From contig JAYKYS010000009.1 of assembly GCA_036924285.1 (NCBI GenBank), positions 4,216,001 to 4,280,000 of the forward strand: a stretch of DNA of 64,000 nucleotides, read 5' to 3'. Made by a program: the position numbers and the translations under genes. This DNA comes from Asterella californica (lineage: Eukaryota; Streptophyta; Marchantiopsida; Marchantiales; Aytoniaceae). Of this stretch, positions 47,701 to 59,476 are shown piece after piece. Position 1 is the first letter of the stretch. Each line of letters begins with the position of its first letter. The notes beneath the pieces are model-generated. The model did no database searches, had not been told where the DNA came from, and saw only the letters and a program-made list of their open reading frames with translations.

Positions 47701-50642
47701 CAGAGGACGAAGGATGGATGGGCGCTCCTGCTGCGATGCGAGGAAGCGCAACGAAGAGAGCCGCTCCTGCCATGAGAAATCTTCCACCTCGGAAGATGAG
47801 AAGAGTAGCTTCTTCTCGTGCGCAGAAGATGAAGGTCATTGTGGTGAAAGAGGCATCCTTGTCTCTGGAAGACAAGGTTGACACCTCAGAGCGAGTGGTG
47901 GAGATGAACTTGTCTTCCGCAGGAAGAAGACTGGAAGAGTTCAGCGCCTTCTTCCACAAGGAGATCCAGCCAGCTATGGAGTTGCTGGAGAAGAGAGCGA
48001 AGGCACAGGAGAGGCCCTTGCAACCTAGATTCGGCCTGCGCACCTTGCTGCGACAGGAAGAAGACCAGAAGAAGACGAAGTCGCTAGAAGCTAGTCTCCG
48101 CACTACGGAGAAGCTCGCAGCCAGATACAAGACGGAAGCAGCCGCTTCTGTCAAGGAGTTGGTGCAACTTCGGAAGAGCAACCAGGAGGTGCATGCGCGG
48201 ATACAGTAGCACGATCAGGAAGTCCTCCGAGTGCGGGAGAAGATCACCGCCCTCGTCGAGGAGAAGACCACATGAAAGACGTAGCGAGAAGCCGCAGAAG
48301 TGCGAGTTGCAGTTGAGAAGACGCAGCGGGAAGCAGCGGAGGCTCGTGCACAGGAGATGCTAGCACAATCAGTGAAAGCGCTTCGGAAGAAGTTCAACTT
48401 CACCGCGGGTAGAAAGTTACTTACTCTGGCTAGAGGATGGGACAGCGAGTCCAAGGTAATGTTGGTGGAATGCCGGGAGAGCATGTTCAGGTACTTGGAT
48501 CGGCAGATAGAGGGAGTGAAGACACTTTATGGTCTTCCCTCGCTTCCGATACCTGCAACTGCATCTTCTCAAGCTCCAGCACCATCGACTGGATCCGGAA
48601 TGGAGAAGGAGGAGTTCGATCTCGCTGTGCACTTGGTAGTGACAGCGTTGGAAGCTGAGAAGACTCCAGAAGACGCCCCGGAAGACAAAATGTCTTCTGG
48701 AAGACAGGAAGACGAGCCGTCTTCCCAGGTATTCCGCGTGGAGGAAGCGACTTCCCCGGACTCCTATGAGGTCGCCATGGTCCCTAGTCCCGCACCCGTA
48801 CCTCAGAAGATGGAAGGAGCACCAGTCGACTCCGCTTCCCAGAAGACGCTTCTGTCTTCCGAAGCAAAAGCCGAAGCCGAGGAAGACGCAGCAGCAGCGG
48901 CAGCAGGGCCAGCAAAGAACAATGAGGAGGAAGCCACCTCAGTGACATCCGACGTAACTGCAGGGCTTTCTAGCTTATCAGAAGTCGCGTTAGGAGTTCC
49001 GATAGGAGCAGATCAGGTAGAGGTTGCCTCCGAGCAATCAAAGTAGATAGTAACCAAATTGACTATTCCAGATTTAGTAAGACCAAACATGCTATCTTAA
49101 GGGTGGCAGTTTTCAGTGTAAGATTAGTTAGGATACCATGTGGCAGCATAGGTAGCGTAAGAACAACAAGGTGGATGGCTAATTAGGAAGGGGAACCGCT
49201 TGCATGTGGGGTGACAACCTCCTGTCAGCGCCTCTCTCTCCCTGGTGGTCGTCTCCCCTGGTTCTCATGGCAGCGACATAAGTAGGATCGCAGAGTAGGA
49301 GATGGAGTTCTGTAAGTTCTGTAGTCGATTCTATGGTGCAGGCAGACTAGACACATTAGAGAGAAGACACCTGATAGATAGTTCTTCGCACACTACACCC
49401 GTTGTTGGAAACATACGAATAGTATGGGAATACACAGGAGGGGTCTGCATGCTCATACCAGCTGTGGTTCGAGGATGTAGATAGAGGTAGTGGACAGTTT
49501 AGGAACAGAGAACGGCATCCTCGTGCAGTCCTGTTGTCTAGACTGGTGTGTCGAGCAGTAGGCGCAGGAAGTAGAGGGAGTGAGCTTCCCAATGCCATTG
49601 TGACTTCTTCTCGGAGAATGGATTATGGATTTGAGTGCAGAAGCTTGGTTCATGTCTTCTGGGTGGTGGATTTCCTGGAATTCGCTCCCAATTGTGCATG
49701 AGAAGTGTTCTTCTTGAGTGGCGGTGACTGTCAGCAGGTGTGGCATTGTAGCTTGACTCGTTCAGCAGAGCACTTGGGATCTGCGTACGGACGGTCTTAT
49801 GGATAAGAGATCCTAGAAGACAGAGTAGTCAGAGCAGCGAAGTGAAGAAGAAAGAAGCCTTCTTCCTACAGCAGAAGACGACATCCTCAAGAAGAAGACG
49901 GTGCGACTGTACACATGTTTGTTGTCTTCCTCCCCAAACTATTACAAGCAGGGATGGCTTGTTAGTCAAGATCCGGACTAGAAGCCTGTCGGAATCTTAA
50001 TTTCTCCTTTTCATCTTGTTTTCTCTTGTTTGGATTTTCTCTTCTTCCTCATCTTCCCTCTTCTTCTCCATTTTCTTACTTTCTTCTAGTGAGTTTCCGA
50101 GACTTCTATTGAGCTTCCGTGAAGGTGAATGTGGTTGTAGTGCTGCAGGAAGACCATTTTCGTAGGCAGAAGCCTGGGAAGGCTACAGGGGGCATACACC
50201 CTGTGATTGATCTAGCCCGTTGTAATGTGAGTGTGAGAGTAAGGTGTAACAGCCGTGCTAGTCGACTTCTGCGAAGCAGGACAATCTTCTGGAGGTGTGA
50301 GAAGACGAGCTGAACCCCTAGAAGACGAGAATCGCTTCAGGAAGACGGTATCGAGAAGACCGGAAGAAGTGACCTGGAAGCAGGAAGATCGTCTTCCCGA
50401 GATTCTCTGTGAATAATTGTGTGATATTTTAGTTAGTAGTTGTTTGTTTAGTTCCAGAGCACCTTTTGGAGTGTCTGGAAGACGGGTGGTTTTGTGAGAA
50501 GACGGGATTCCTAGGCAAAACCCGTGTGTTTGTGTGTTTGAACAGATCTTAGAACTTAGAGCAGCGTTACTTGTGCAAATCCTCTGTGGGAACGATATCT
50601 TGTATACTAAATGGGCAAAAGGAGTAATCCTGCGTCACTACA
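44729..50642 (+). mobile_element. Element A, complete copy A2
   Basis: The copy is 5914 bp, from TGTGGTGCCCAC (44729) to GCGTCACTACA (50642). CTTAA flanks it at 44724-44728 and 50643-50647. The order is leader (44729-46727), long ORF (46728-49046) and tail (49047-50642). It is collinear with A3 throughout. No terminal direct repeats and no other coding regions are seen. Confidence 0.92.
46728..49046 (+). pseudogene. Element A long ORF, copy A2 (four in-frame stops)
   Basis: From ATG 46728 to TAG 49044-49046 the frame is unbroken by indels but carries four nonsense codons: TAG at 46827 (replacing a Trp codon in the WDWNLADQG segment), TAG at 48207 (after EVHARIQ), TGA at 48273 and TAG at 48282. 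The largest open stretch is 46860-48209. The architecture is as in A3: globular N-terminus, Ser/Asp/Glu-rich region, basic patch KMRRVASSRAQKMK, coiled coil, and acidic tail ending VASEQSK. The absence of frameshifts over 2.3 kb with only point stops suggests fairly recent decay. Confidence 0.88.
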
Positions 50643-53600
50643 CTTAATCACCTCTTTTTCTCTTATTGTCGATCGTCCAGTAGCACTTGTTGCAATAGTG
50701 ATAGTCGAATGTTCTTTTGATGGCTTGAACGTTTTCCGCTTCAATGTTTTCAGCCCATGAGAAATTTCTTTACATGCAAGCTCAATGCAAGCATATATTA
50801 ACTATAATTTTTAGCTATATAGTTCCAACTATATCAACATGGTCAATTTTAACCAGTAGTTGAAATACGCTTTTATTATACATTGACTTGCGTCTCTATG
50901 AGAGATGGAAGCACTCATACAGTTGTTGGCGCATCTACATTGACTTGTGTCTCTACATTGACATGCGCTTCTAGAAGAGGTTGGGTCTCTATATTGATTT
51001 GCGTCTCTAAAGAGGACGCAAATCAATGTAGAACCCATGCTTCTATATTATGAAGCTCAAGTTGATTTGTTTCTTCAAGAGCATAATGGACTTCTATCTT
51101 CTTATTGGAAGTCACTTGATGTTCAGAGAGATTGTCAACGAGAGTGAAAAAGTGTCCAATTGTGCACCACTGATTGCAACGCCTTGGTTGCTAATACCTC
51201 TTTCCTCTCTGTGTTCTACTGCTGCATAAACATGTGAAAAGCTTGGAACATCTTCATTGTAGCAACATCAAACTGAATAGGTTGCTGAGCAGCAGCAGCA
51301 CCTCCACTTGATGATCTTTGGTTGACCATGATCTCCGATCCAGTAACACTCTCATGATAACTCTCACCCTAGGTGTTTCATGTCGAGTTCACCAAAAAGA
51401 AATATGTCGGAGTGTGATACGTCTATCGAGAAAAACGCTAGGCTTCTTACTATGGTTTTTTACTCAAGAGGTAAGCTTCAAGTTATAACATGGCACTATA
51501 AACACTTACACATGTTAGTTGGGTCCTCTAATATGTTCAGAAAGCGAAAATCAGGACTAACTAGTAGTAATAAGATCAGACGTTGAACTTTAACACTCAA
51601 GAATAAAAAACATATGATGGTTTAGACTTCAAAACTTCTCTGTAAAGGAGGCTCTACTGAACACACATACTAACTTTCAACTTGAGATCAAATCCGAGCA
51701 CTAAGATATGGCCAAAAACGTTTTGAGTAAGAAAATTATGACAATTTTTGACACCCAGATGGCTACTTCGACCTAGAATACAAAAATTGACTTGATAACT
51801 TCCGCTCATTCTTACAGAATATGAATTCTGCAGCATGTTGAACATCCCTGCGAAATTTGACTTGCTGGTTGTACACGGTTCTCCAGATCTCGAGCTCTGA
51901 AGTTGCTGCTCTAGATTGAGAGCTTTTCTTACCCCCTCTGCTTCAGCTATCGCCCTGAACATGAAACTTTTTGACAGTCATAGTCCTGCTGACAGTGAAC
52001 ACAACCACGGAGGTTTGAAGCGATTTTCTCTATTCTGTTGCAATTGACATCAAAAATCCCAAAATCAACAATTGTGATGTAATTTTGACGGCGCTTCGAG
52101 GATGAGGTGAAAATGCACCATGGTGCGCAAGCAATCTGAACTTCAATTTGGCATAACTCCTTCTTTATTGCTCCAAATCGATCGCAATTTTCGAATGCAC
52201 TTCCTGAAAGCTCGAATACCTCTTAAGACCCCTGCTTCCAAGTTTTAGAGTTTCACAAAAGATAAAATTGGACCAATGGGAGTTCATAGCTTCACTTCCC
52301 TATCCTTTTGTGCCTCAATCCACCTGGTAACTTTATTTCACACAAAGGTTACATGTCAAGCCTCTAAAGTGCCAACGCAAACTTTAAACTATCTGCGAAG
52401 ACATGTAAAATGACATGTAATTCTAAAAAATAACTTAAACAAGCTAGAAAGCATGCATAGACGACATGTAAGTACACCCATGAGCTTAAACTCTATCCAC
52501 TTGGTAAACCTAAAGTTACGTATTTTGAACAACATAAATAAGTTTGAAATGAATTACACAAGATAAGTATGAAGTCGGTTATGAAGTATGAAGTCACTTG
52601 CATAGATAAGTATTGCAGTCGGTTTTCTCCGACAAGCTACCTAAACACTCAACTTTTTGACATCTTATGGTTTGTTGATATGAGGATGACTCAAGATGAA
52701 CCTTATAACAACGGATAGTCTTATTGTACAAGCTTTCTAATAAGTTAAGGCATGCACACAACAAGTAACCAATGAGCTCAAGACATGATGTCAAAGACAA
52801 CGATATCTTGCTGTTGGAGATTTTAAATCATCAACTTCGACATAGTGTAACATCTTATCTGAGTACGATCTCCGTGCTAAATTCACAACATAGCTCTTTC
52901 ATCTCTCTTGCAGCACTTCCATGAAGTTCCACCTCCAAACCCCAAGTCGTTTGGTCGAAGTTAGCCAAGTAGGTGAAATCACTCTTCTCCTTCGAAACCA
53001 GCCATGCTGTAATCTGAACTCTGACAACCTCGTGCTCCCAACTAGAACTTCCAACTAGGCTCAAACTTCACAGGAAATTCCTCTGATCCTTCACTACTAC
53101 TCTCTGAAATTTCATCTTCAGACCCCAAACCAATTGCCCAAAATGAACCAAGTCTTTCGGCTGCGCTAACTTATGAGCTTTATAGACCCCGGTGGCAAAA
53201 ATCCACGACTCCAACACCTTCTCTTAACCAAATGCACTGAAATTTCACATGCAGTAAGTTGATAGAGCACACTCCAATCCTAGAAATTTTCACTCAAAGA
53301 TTCGATCCCATGCTCATGAAATAACTCAATCCAACTTGAATCCAAGAAAAACGGTTTTACTTCTATCTTTCAACTGTCACAACCAACTTCAATCGATCAT
53401 TTCAAAGTCGAATCCAACCCTAATATTGGACTATTTTACATCAGTACACCAGCACGACGTAAAAAATCCAATCCCCTTGAGAACACCGAAATATCATCTC
53501 TCAAACTCTAGAGACACTCGGAAAACGTGACTCGAGGTATCAATTCGACCCCCCTAACTTTGAACGATCATAACACCTCGATCCGAGCTCCAAATTGATC

Positions 53601-54309
53601 GATTCTTCACATCCAGATTGTAGTCCAGCTCGAGAGATTTCCAAAGAGACCTCACACTAGCAAATGACCTCCGAGAAGGTCATCGAAACACCAAAACCGT
53701 CCTTAGAACTTGGATGAACTTGATTGATAAAAAATGGACCAATGAGAAAAGAGATTAGACATCACTTTATCTCCTACTTGGCACCATAGAACGAGTTGTA
53801 ACCTTAAAACCCTCTTATCCCTTCAAAGCTTGAACAAAAATACTTCAGACCACAATCTTAAGATAATCATCCTCGTTAGGCGATAGAGATTACAATGTCA
53901 CGAGAACACTCAAGATTCAATACAATGTCAAGATGATGATCTTGAATGGATCTACGATGAAAGGTACTACAAAAGAGAATGTGAAAGCCATCACTTGATT
54001 ACAATACTCCTCATCAAAGCGATCCACGCACGATGGTTGAATCTTCTATCGGCAATGACATCGGATATCAACCCAGACATTGAAAGAGACGTTGGCTGAA
54101 AAATTCATGTCCATTCACTCATCAAAGTAAGATGTACACAGTCATGTCTCAATTCTCTCCGTATGTGACAATCGGTAAGATCACCATAGTAGGCAAATCC
54201 ATCATCCTCTCCATGAACTCATCACCAAAGTAGACAACGAACCATTGTCGAAAATGATGTCAATGGGTGTAGTGAAGCTTGATATGGAACGGATTTGAAA
54301 ATGAAAGAT
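50643..54309. other. Non-coding spacer between element A2 and MULE copy 2
   Basis: No gene can be supported. 50880-51060 has repeated CATTGACTTG(C/T)GTCTCTA words and a hairpin. 52080-53760 has phrases of the kind found in old LTRs (GCATAACTCC, CCTCGATCCGAGCTCCAAATTG), and its gross composition resembles a decayed LTR retroelement. The minus-strand frame at 51654-51962 is unrecognised. Confidence 0.4.
50993..51027. repeat. Hairpin ATTGATTTGCGTC...
   Basis: ATTGATTTGCGTCTCT is followed after two bases by AGAGGACGCAAATCAAT, giving a stem of about 16 bp with a single bulged base. Confidence 0.8.
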
Positions 54310-54337
54310 CATCATCCTCGTATTTTCAGTCATTTTT

Positions 54338-54726
54338 TTGTGCCGTTCTACCTTTATATTGTGTCAAAAGGTGATTTGTCTCGGTGCTTGTCATACCAAA
54401 CGTCATAAATTTCCATGTCATATTTTCTTAGTCTCAGTCTTGGATGGCGCTAACGAAGCTATTATTCTTACTTGTGCTGTTGCTCCAAGGGTGGACGTCG
54501 AACTGGACTTGGTTTTGCGATCTTCTCAAAGAAGCAATACCAAGGATTAATTCATCTAAGACAACCATCATCAATGATTGACAAAAAGGACTGGAGAAAA
54601 AGCTGTCGCAAAGCTGATGCAGAACATGGATATTGTGTCCAACACATTCGCATGAATGTTCAGAGTCATTATGGCAAAGACGCAGAGAAGTCCTTTTTGA
54701 GTTGTCTTTATTGCGAAGAACCGTGA
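54338..54726 (+). pseudogene. Mutator-like transposase fragment, copy 2
   Basis: Frames 54338-54550 and 54472-54726 together give FPCHIFLVSVLDGANEAI and, after a shift inside the WTWF region, DKKDWRKSCRKADAEHGYCVQHIRMNVQ. The sequence parallels copy 1, but here the conserved WTWF is disrupted by the frameshift. Non-functional. Confidence 0.7.
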
Positions 54727-54971
54727 AGTGTATGCTCAATCAAGTTATTTTTATTAGGCATCTGCCTACTGAAACGGTCTTCTAGCAGCACTGCAACGAT
54801 GCTTACATCCACTGTTACTCACACGAATCTTCCGTAACCGGGTAGAAGAAGAATGAAGATAAGAAGATAAGAGAAGAGAAGATTGTATTAGGCGGAACTT
54901 TGCTATATTTGCATATACAAGGTGTGATGTCTCTTCAAGTTATGAGCATTGTATAGGTAAAACAACGACTC

Positions 54972-55385
54972 TTGGTCATTTTAGGTTGGAAAGATGTTAA
55001 CATACCAGTGGGCGAGGAAGTTTACGTCAAGCTGCTCAGTAACAAAAGACTTCATACGTTCGTTGACATGATCGAATATTGTATGAAAGACAAAAGAGAA
55101 CTGCATCACCAATCGGCCATGAAGAACATCTCAAACGCCATGCTAGAAGACTGGTAAGATTTATTTACTTTGCTGAGTGCTGCATATATGAAGAACCGGG
55201 TAGAGCTCAACTACAGCAATATCCTCCAACGTGTCTTGCAATTTAATAAGTATCGCAGTAGATATCCATTGTGTACGACTCTTAGAACATTTCTCAGATC
55301 TATGATACGCTCCGATAAGTACACATCATCTTGCATGTGGCTCATGACCTGCGGTATACAAATGACATGCAACGATTCTCTATGA
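54972..55385 (+). pseudogene. Conserved ORF pair downstream of the MULE transposase, copy 2
   Basis: Frames 54972-55157 and 55170-55385 match copy 1 closely (ILGWKDVNIPV, HHQSAMKNISNAMLEDW, ELNYSNILQRVLQFNKYRSR). The first ends LEDW followed by TAAG in a CTG|GTAAGA context that could be a splice donor. The product is unknown. Confidence 0.4.
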
Positions 55386-58300
55386 AAAGCTATCATTCGA
55401 TCTGAAACTGTTACGATTGCATATAAGACAATGTTTTCTTTGCTCAGACACGTGCACGCTATTTCATTGTCGAGCAAACCGAACTGATATTCACGAGGAG
55501 GAGGAATACATACTTGCAACCTTCTCAACACCCGCAACAGAACTGTGTCTAATTTCCAATACGTAACACCTTTTCGAAGTATATGCTTATATGTAGCGCC
55601 TTGGACAAGAACTTGACAGCCAGCAAAGCATTTCCAGGTAAAATCATATTTTCTTTGTGTATGTTATTCTTCGTGTTCTTCCCCATATAGCCATACTGTC
55701 AGCACTACCAACGGATCTTGCTTGTTGTAGGTAGCACGACGGACGAACAGCATAACATCGAGCACAGAGCCACTCCAAGCGCTACAGCAAGTCCAACTGT
55801 CTCATAGAGACAAGTTATCACTCGGCTTCTCTCGTTTTTTTCTCTATGTTTTTGACTTTCGCTTTGAAGAAATAGCGAGCATAGCCATAGCTAATACGAT
55901 CGTTCCATGAGATCGTAATGCTGTCCTCGCAGTTGTGACGGACTGCCGCATGTTATTAACTTCCGAAAAGAATAAAGTTATTACCGGCTTCATGTAGTCT
56001 TTCATCTACGGCTGCTATTTTATGCTTTGCTGGCTTTGTAATTTTTCCCTTACTCGCATCTTGCTACTGGGCGTTATATAACAATAACAGTAAAATGACT
56101 ATCTCATGTACAGTCCCTATTATTTCTCTCACTAGCACCGTGCTGCTACGTGTTCTATATATGTGATAAGCACAGAAATGAGCACATCGAACATATATGC
56201 AATGTCTGTCCTCAATGAAAAATAGAACTTCGCGCCATGCGAGGTAAAAAAAAGTTAACCTACCCCCAAATAAACTCTCACGAATAAACCCACTCAACTT
56301 TGTAAATTTATATATCTCTCTCTCTAGAGCTTCTCTTCCTTGACTTTTGTTGTCCAAGATAGCTTATCAGCCAAGCTAAAATACTGGAAATTTTCACAGG
56401 AAAATAAAAATCATAGAAAATTTGAAAATGACTATATAAATTTTTCAGAGAGAAGAATTCCTAAACTCTCGAATTTTCCTCCTCTAATAACTTCTTTCTC
56501 CTCCTTTCTCTACAACTCTTGTTGCATCCACTTTCAACTCTCCTCAAACCCTTTCTAAGTGAAAAAGATATAAAGAATGAACTCGAACGCGTCATAGATC
56601 ACTACGAGATACACGAAAAGTTCTAATGTTGCTAACATCAATTTAGCTCTCTCTCCTCTCAACGTTCTCTCCATGTGCTTTCGCATGATCTCCTTTTGTT
56701 GAATGTAAAACTGAACTCCAAACATCCTTCAATGATCTCTTCAAGTGAGGTCCCGGCAACTGAACCAAAAATATAAACCCTCAGCGGTCCTATCGATCAA
56801 CTACCTCCCAATCTTTCAACCTCCATGATAGTCATCGATCAACTTGCAACATGTCGGATCTGTCTCTCACTCAGGGGTCACCTCTGATGGCTTTGATGGA
56901 AGCACACCATTAACTTTAAGAGAAAAATGCTAAGTTCAATCCTTCACACACCCATAAAATCATCAACTAAAATTCTCCATTCTAACGACATCTCTCAAGT
57001 TATCAAATGCTAAAATATCACACTCTCTCTATATTGCTCAAGTTGTCATTACGACAATGTGAAAACAAGGATGATGAGCTCTTCTCTACTCTTCTATTTA
57101 TACATTCTAGGTTTTACTTTGATCGCCTCCGGTAACTCAGCCGTAACTATTCTTACCAAGTTTTACTAAGATATTACTTAAAGTAAAAGCATTAATCACA
57201 TGAGCTTCTTACCTTGTTACATGGGCTTATTCTTTCAAAGTCAACAACTTCTAGAAATATTCTGAAATATTCTTAAAGAATCTCGAGTTTCCACCCCCTC
57301 TACACTAAGACCCACTAAAAAAGACATGTGGAATCTCTTCTTGTTTTTAATGTCCATAAAGTCCATAACTTTAATTCCACCACTAATATCAAGTCAAAAA
57401 GGAGATAAGGAATATTTTCCACCTCCTTTCTACCTTTTAGACAAGATGACAAGATAGTAGTGCTCACTCTTTAGGAAATATCTAAATTTTGTCCAAAAAT
57501 ATATCTAAGTTTAACTATAACTAACTTTAGTCATGACTAACTTGATACCTCCTTAAAGTACTGTGGTGCCCACAAATTACAGGATGCACGAATTTTTAAA
57601 TTTTTGAAATTAATAACTTGTTTGTATAACTGAAGAAGCGTTGTTACTTAAGGTTACGTCTTCCTTAACATGAAGATGATCTTATGAGCTTTTTAATAAG
57701 AAGTGGACTTCTTCGGAAGACGACCATCTTCGGAAGAGCGTCTTCTCAGTTGCGTCTTCAGAAGACGGGAAGACGGCGGAAGATGAGAAGACGGCGGAAG
57801 ACACCTGTCTTCCGGAAGACAGCGACCGCGAAGGCCTAACCACGAGTTTTCAGGTAAAACAGTAGGTGTACCTACTGGATCGCATTGAATAGGTAGGTAG
57901 GTCGGGGAAGACACCTAAGGTCGAAAACCTCTAATCTGCGGGGAAGATGCGTAAGGAAGCACATTAGGCGCATTCCAACTTCCCGCAGTTGGCAGCTAGG
58001 CGAAGGACGAGACCGAATTTCTGAAGCACAGAAGGCAGAAAGCGAAAGCGTTTCTGTGAGCTCTCGAGAAGCTGACATTGGAGAGTAGCGAGTAGAATCG
58101 AAGGTAGAATCGAGACGTGGCCAGAAATTGACAGCAGGTGCCGTCGAGAGGAGTCGCATTGGAGCTAGGACAAGAGCCAGAAGCGCGCGGAGGTCGAAGG
58201 CAACTCGAGGAGCAGAAGAAGACTGTAGAGGTTCTTCCCCACGTTCTTTCCCCTTCCCACTTCTTCTCGCCTTTGTCTGGTATTCCCCGCGCTTCCTTGG

Positions 58301-58866
58301 TTGTGTGCAGGCAACCTGATCGATTACCCCACCCCCCATTCTTTCTATTGAGACATTGGGCGCGGAAGCGCTGCCCAATTTCTGTCAGATATCTCCTTGC
58401 TTCTTCCCGAGCTCAATTCGAGCTTCCCTACTCCTAGCCCTCCAATTGGAGATCCCAGCTATCAATATCTCTACCCTACTACCTCTCTACCCCCGAAACC
58501 TGGAACAGAAGACGATTCGGAAGATGGGAACATCTTCGGAAGACGCTTCTTAAACTTGACTGTCTTCGGAAGACTGTCTTCGGAAGTCGACTGAACACAA
58601 TTCGTATCAAGAGTGGATTTGTGTTGCTTTGTGTTAAGAGAGGCTTGGTACGAATCCCGAGTGGTGTGGTGAGTTGTTTTGTTATTTCGAGAAGTTGGAA
58701 GTCGGGAACTAGGTCTGTGCCTCCCGGTCTTCCAGGCTTCTCAACTCCACATCTTCCTAGAGAGACTAGAAGACTGAAAGGCTGGCAAAATGAGCGAGAA
58801 GACGTGAGGATCCATTCGGGTCTCTTCTGTCCGATCCATAGCAGCCATTCCTTCTTCTTCCTGAAC

Positions 58867-59262
58867 TTAGAAGAGAGTCGTGAGAACACTTGCTGGCAGA
58901 ATCTGGAGAGAATGGTCGAGGGTCATGTCTTCCCACCGAGCAGCAAGGTTCTTCTGAGTGCGTATGAGAGGTGAGAAGTCAAAAGAACAGAGTGCAATCG
59001 TCTTGAGTCTGTTGTGAGGATAGATTGCGCGTAGGAAGACGAAGACAGGTGAGACCAGTGAAGGGAAGTCTGACTTCGGGAAGTCTTCCGAGAAAGACAT
59101 TGAATCGGAAGCTGTCCCGAGTGTCTTCCCAGAGACCACTGTCACCGCAGGAGCCCGCAACCGACTTCTGAACTTGTCATGCACTTTATGTTTCGCGAAT
59201 CTTATATCTTCTGATAGGAAGTAGGATGTAATGCAAGGTGGGTTGTCTTCTTGGTAATCCAT
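58867..59262 (-). CDS. Antisense 131-codon ORF in element A leader (copy A3)
   Basis: This is divergently oriented from the long ORF, with its ATG 214 bp before that ORF's ATG. It starts MDYQEDNPPCITSYF and ends PASVLTTLF, with the same length and both termini as in A1. Copy A2 keeps the first 96 codons. No domain or signal is recognised. It may be coding or a by-product of sequence conserved for another reason. Confidence 0.3.
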   Translation of the reverse strand: MDYQEDNPPCITSYFLSEDIRFAKHKVHDKFRSRLRAPAVTVVSGKTLGTASDSMSFSEDFPKSDFPSLVSPVFVFLRAIYPHNRLKTIALCSFDFSPLIRTQKNLAARWEDMTLDHSLQILPASVLTTLF

Positions 59263-59476
59263 GCGAGGCCTTGCTTAGATAGGATTGTTTAGATATAGCT
59301 CGGAAGACGAGAGCTATCTAGGAAGTACTGTTAGAATCCCAGAAGACGGAGTAGCTGTCTTCTGGAAGACTAGTTTCGTCTTCTGAGAAGTAGAAGCTAG
59401 ACTGTGGGCACTTGGGAAGGACTGAGCCTTCAGCTCATCGTAAGTGCTTGTGGCTTAGTGCAACAGATCTTCTAGC

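Larger units (their letters stand above)
54310..56262 (+). mobile_element. MULE-derived element remnant, copy 2
   Basis: This is the inverted counterpart of 23212-25215, starting near ACGAGGATGATGATC similarity at 54310 and ending with GTTAACCTACCC near 56262. It joins internal sequence of element E copy 2 on its right. It carries broken transposase (54338-54726) and the conserved downstream ORF pair (54972-55385). Confidence 0.65.

Noticed and set aside
50636..50642. CACTACA terminus as a CACTA (En/Spm) transposon
   Set aside because: CACTA elements start with CACTA at the 5' end and make 2-3-bp duplications; here the word is at the 3' end facing outward as CACTACA and the duplications are 5 bp.
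51654..51962. Minus-strand 102-codon frame starting MFRAIAEAEGVRKAL
   Set aside because: The first part looks protein-like, but the rest does not, and neighbouring sequence resembles decayed LTR DNA.
57562..57650. Element A as an ordinary LTR retrotransposon with LTRs at each end
   Set aside because: Comparison by eye of the first and last few hundred bases of A2 and A3 shows no direct repeat; only the short TGTGGTG/CACTACA inverted ends match.
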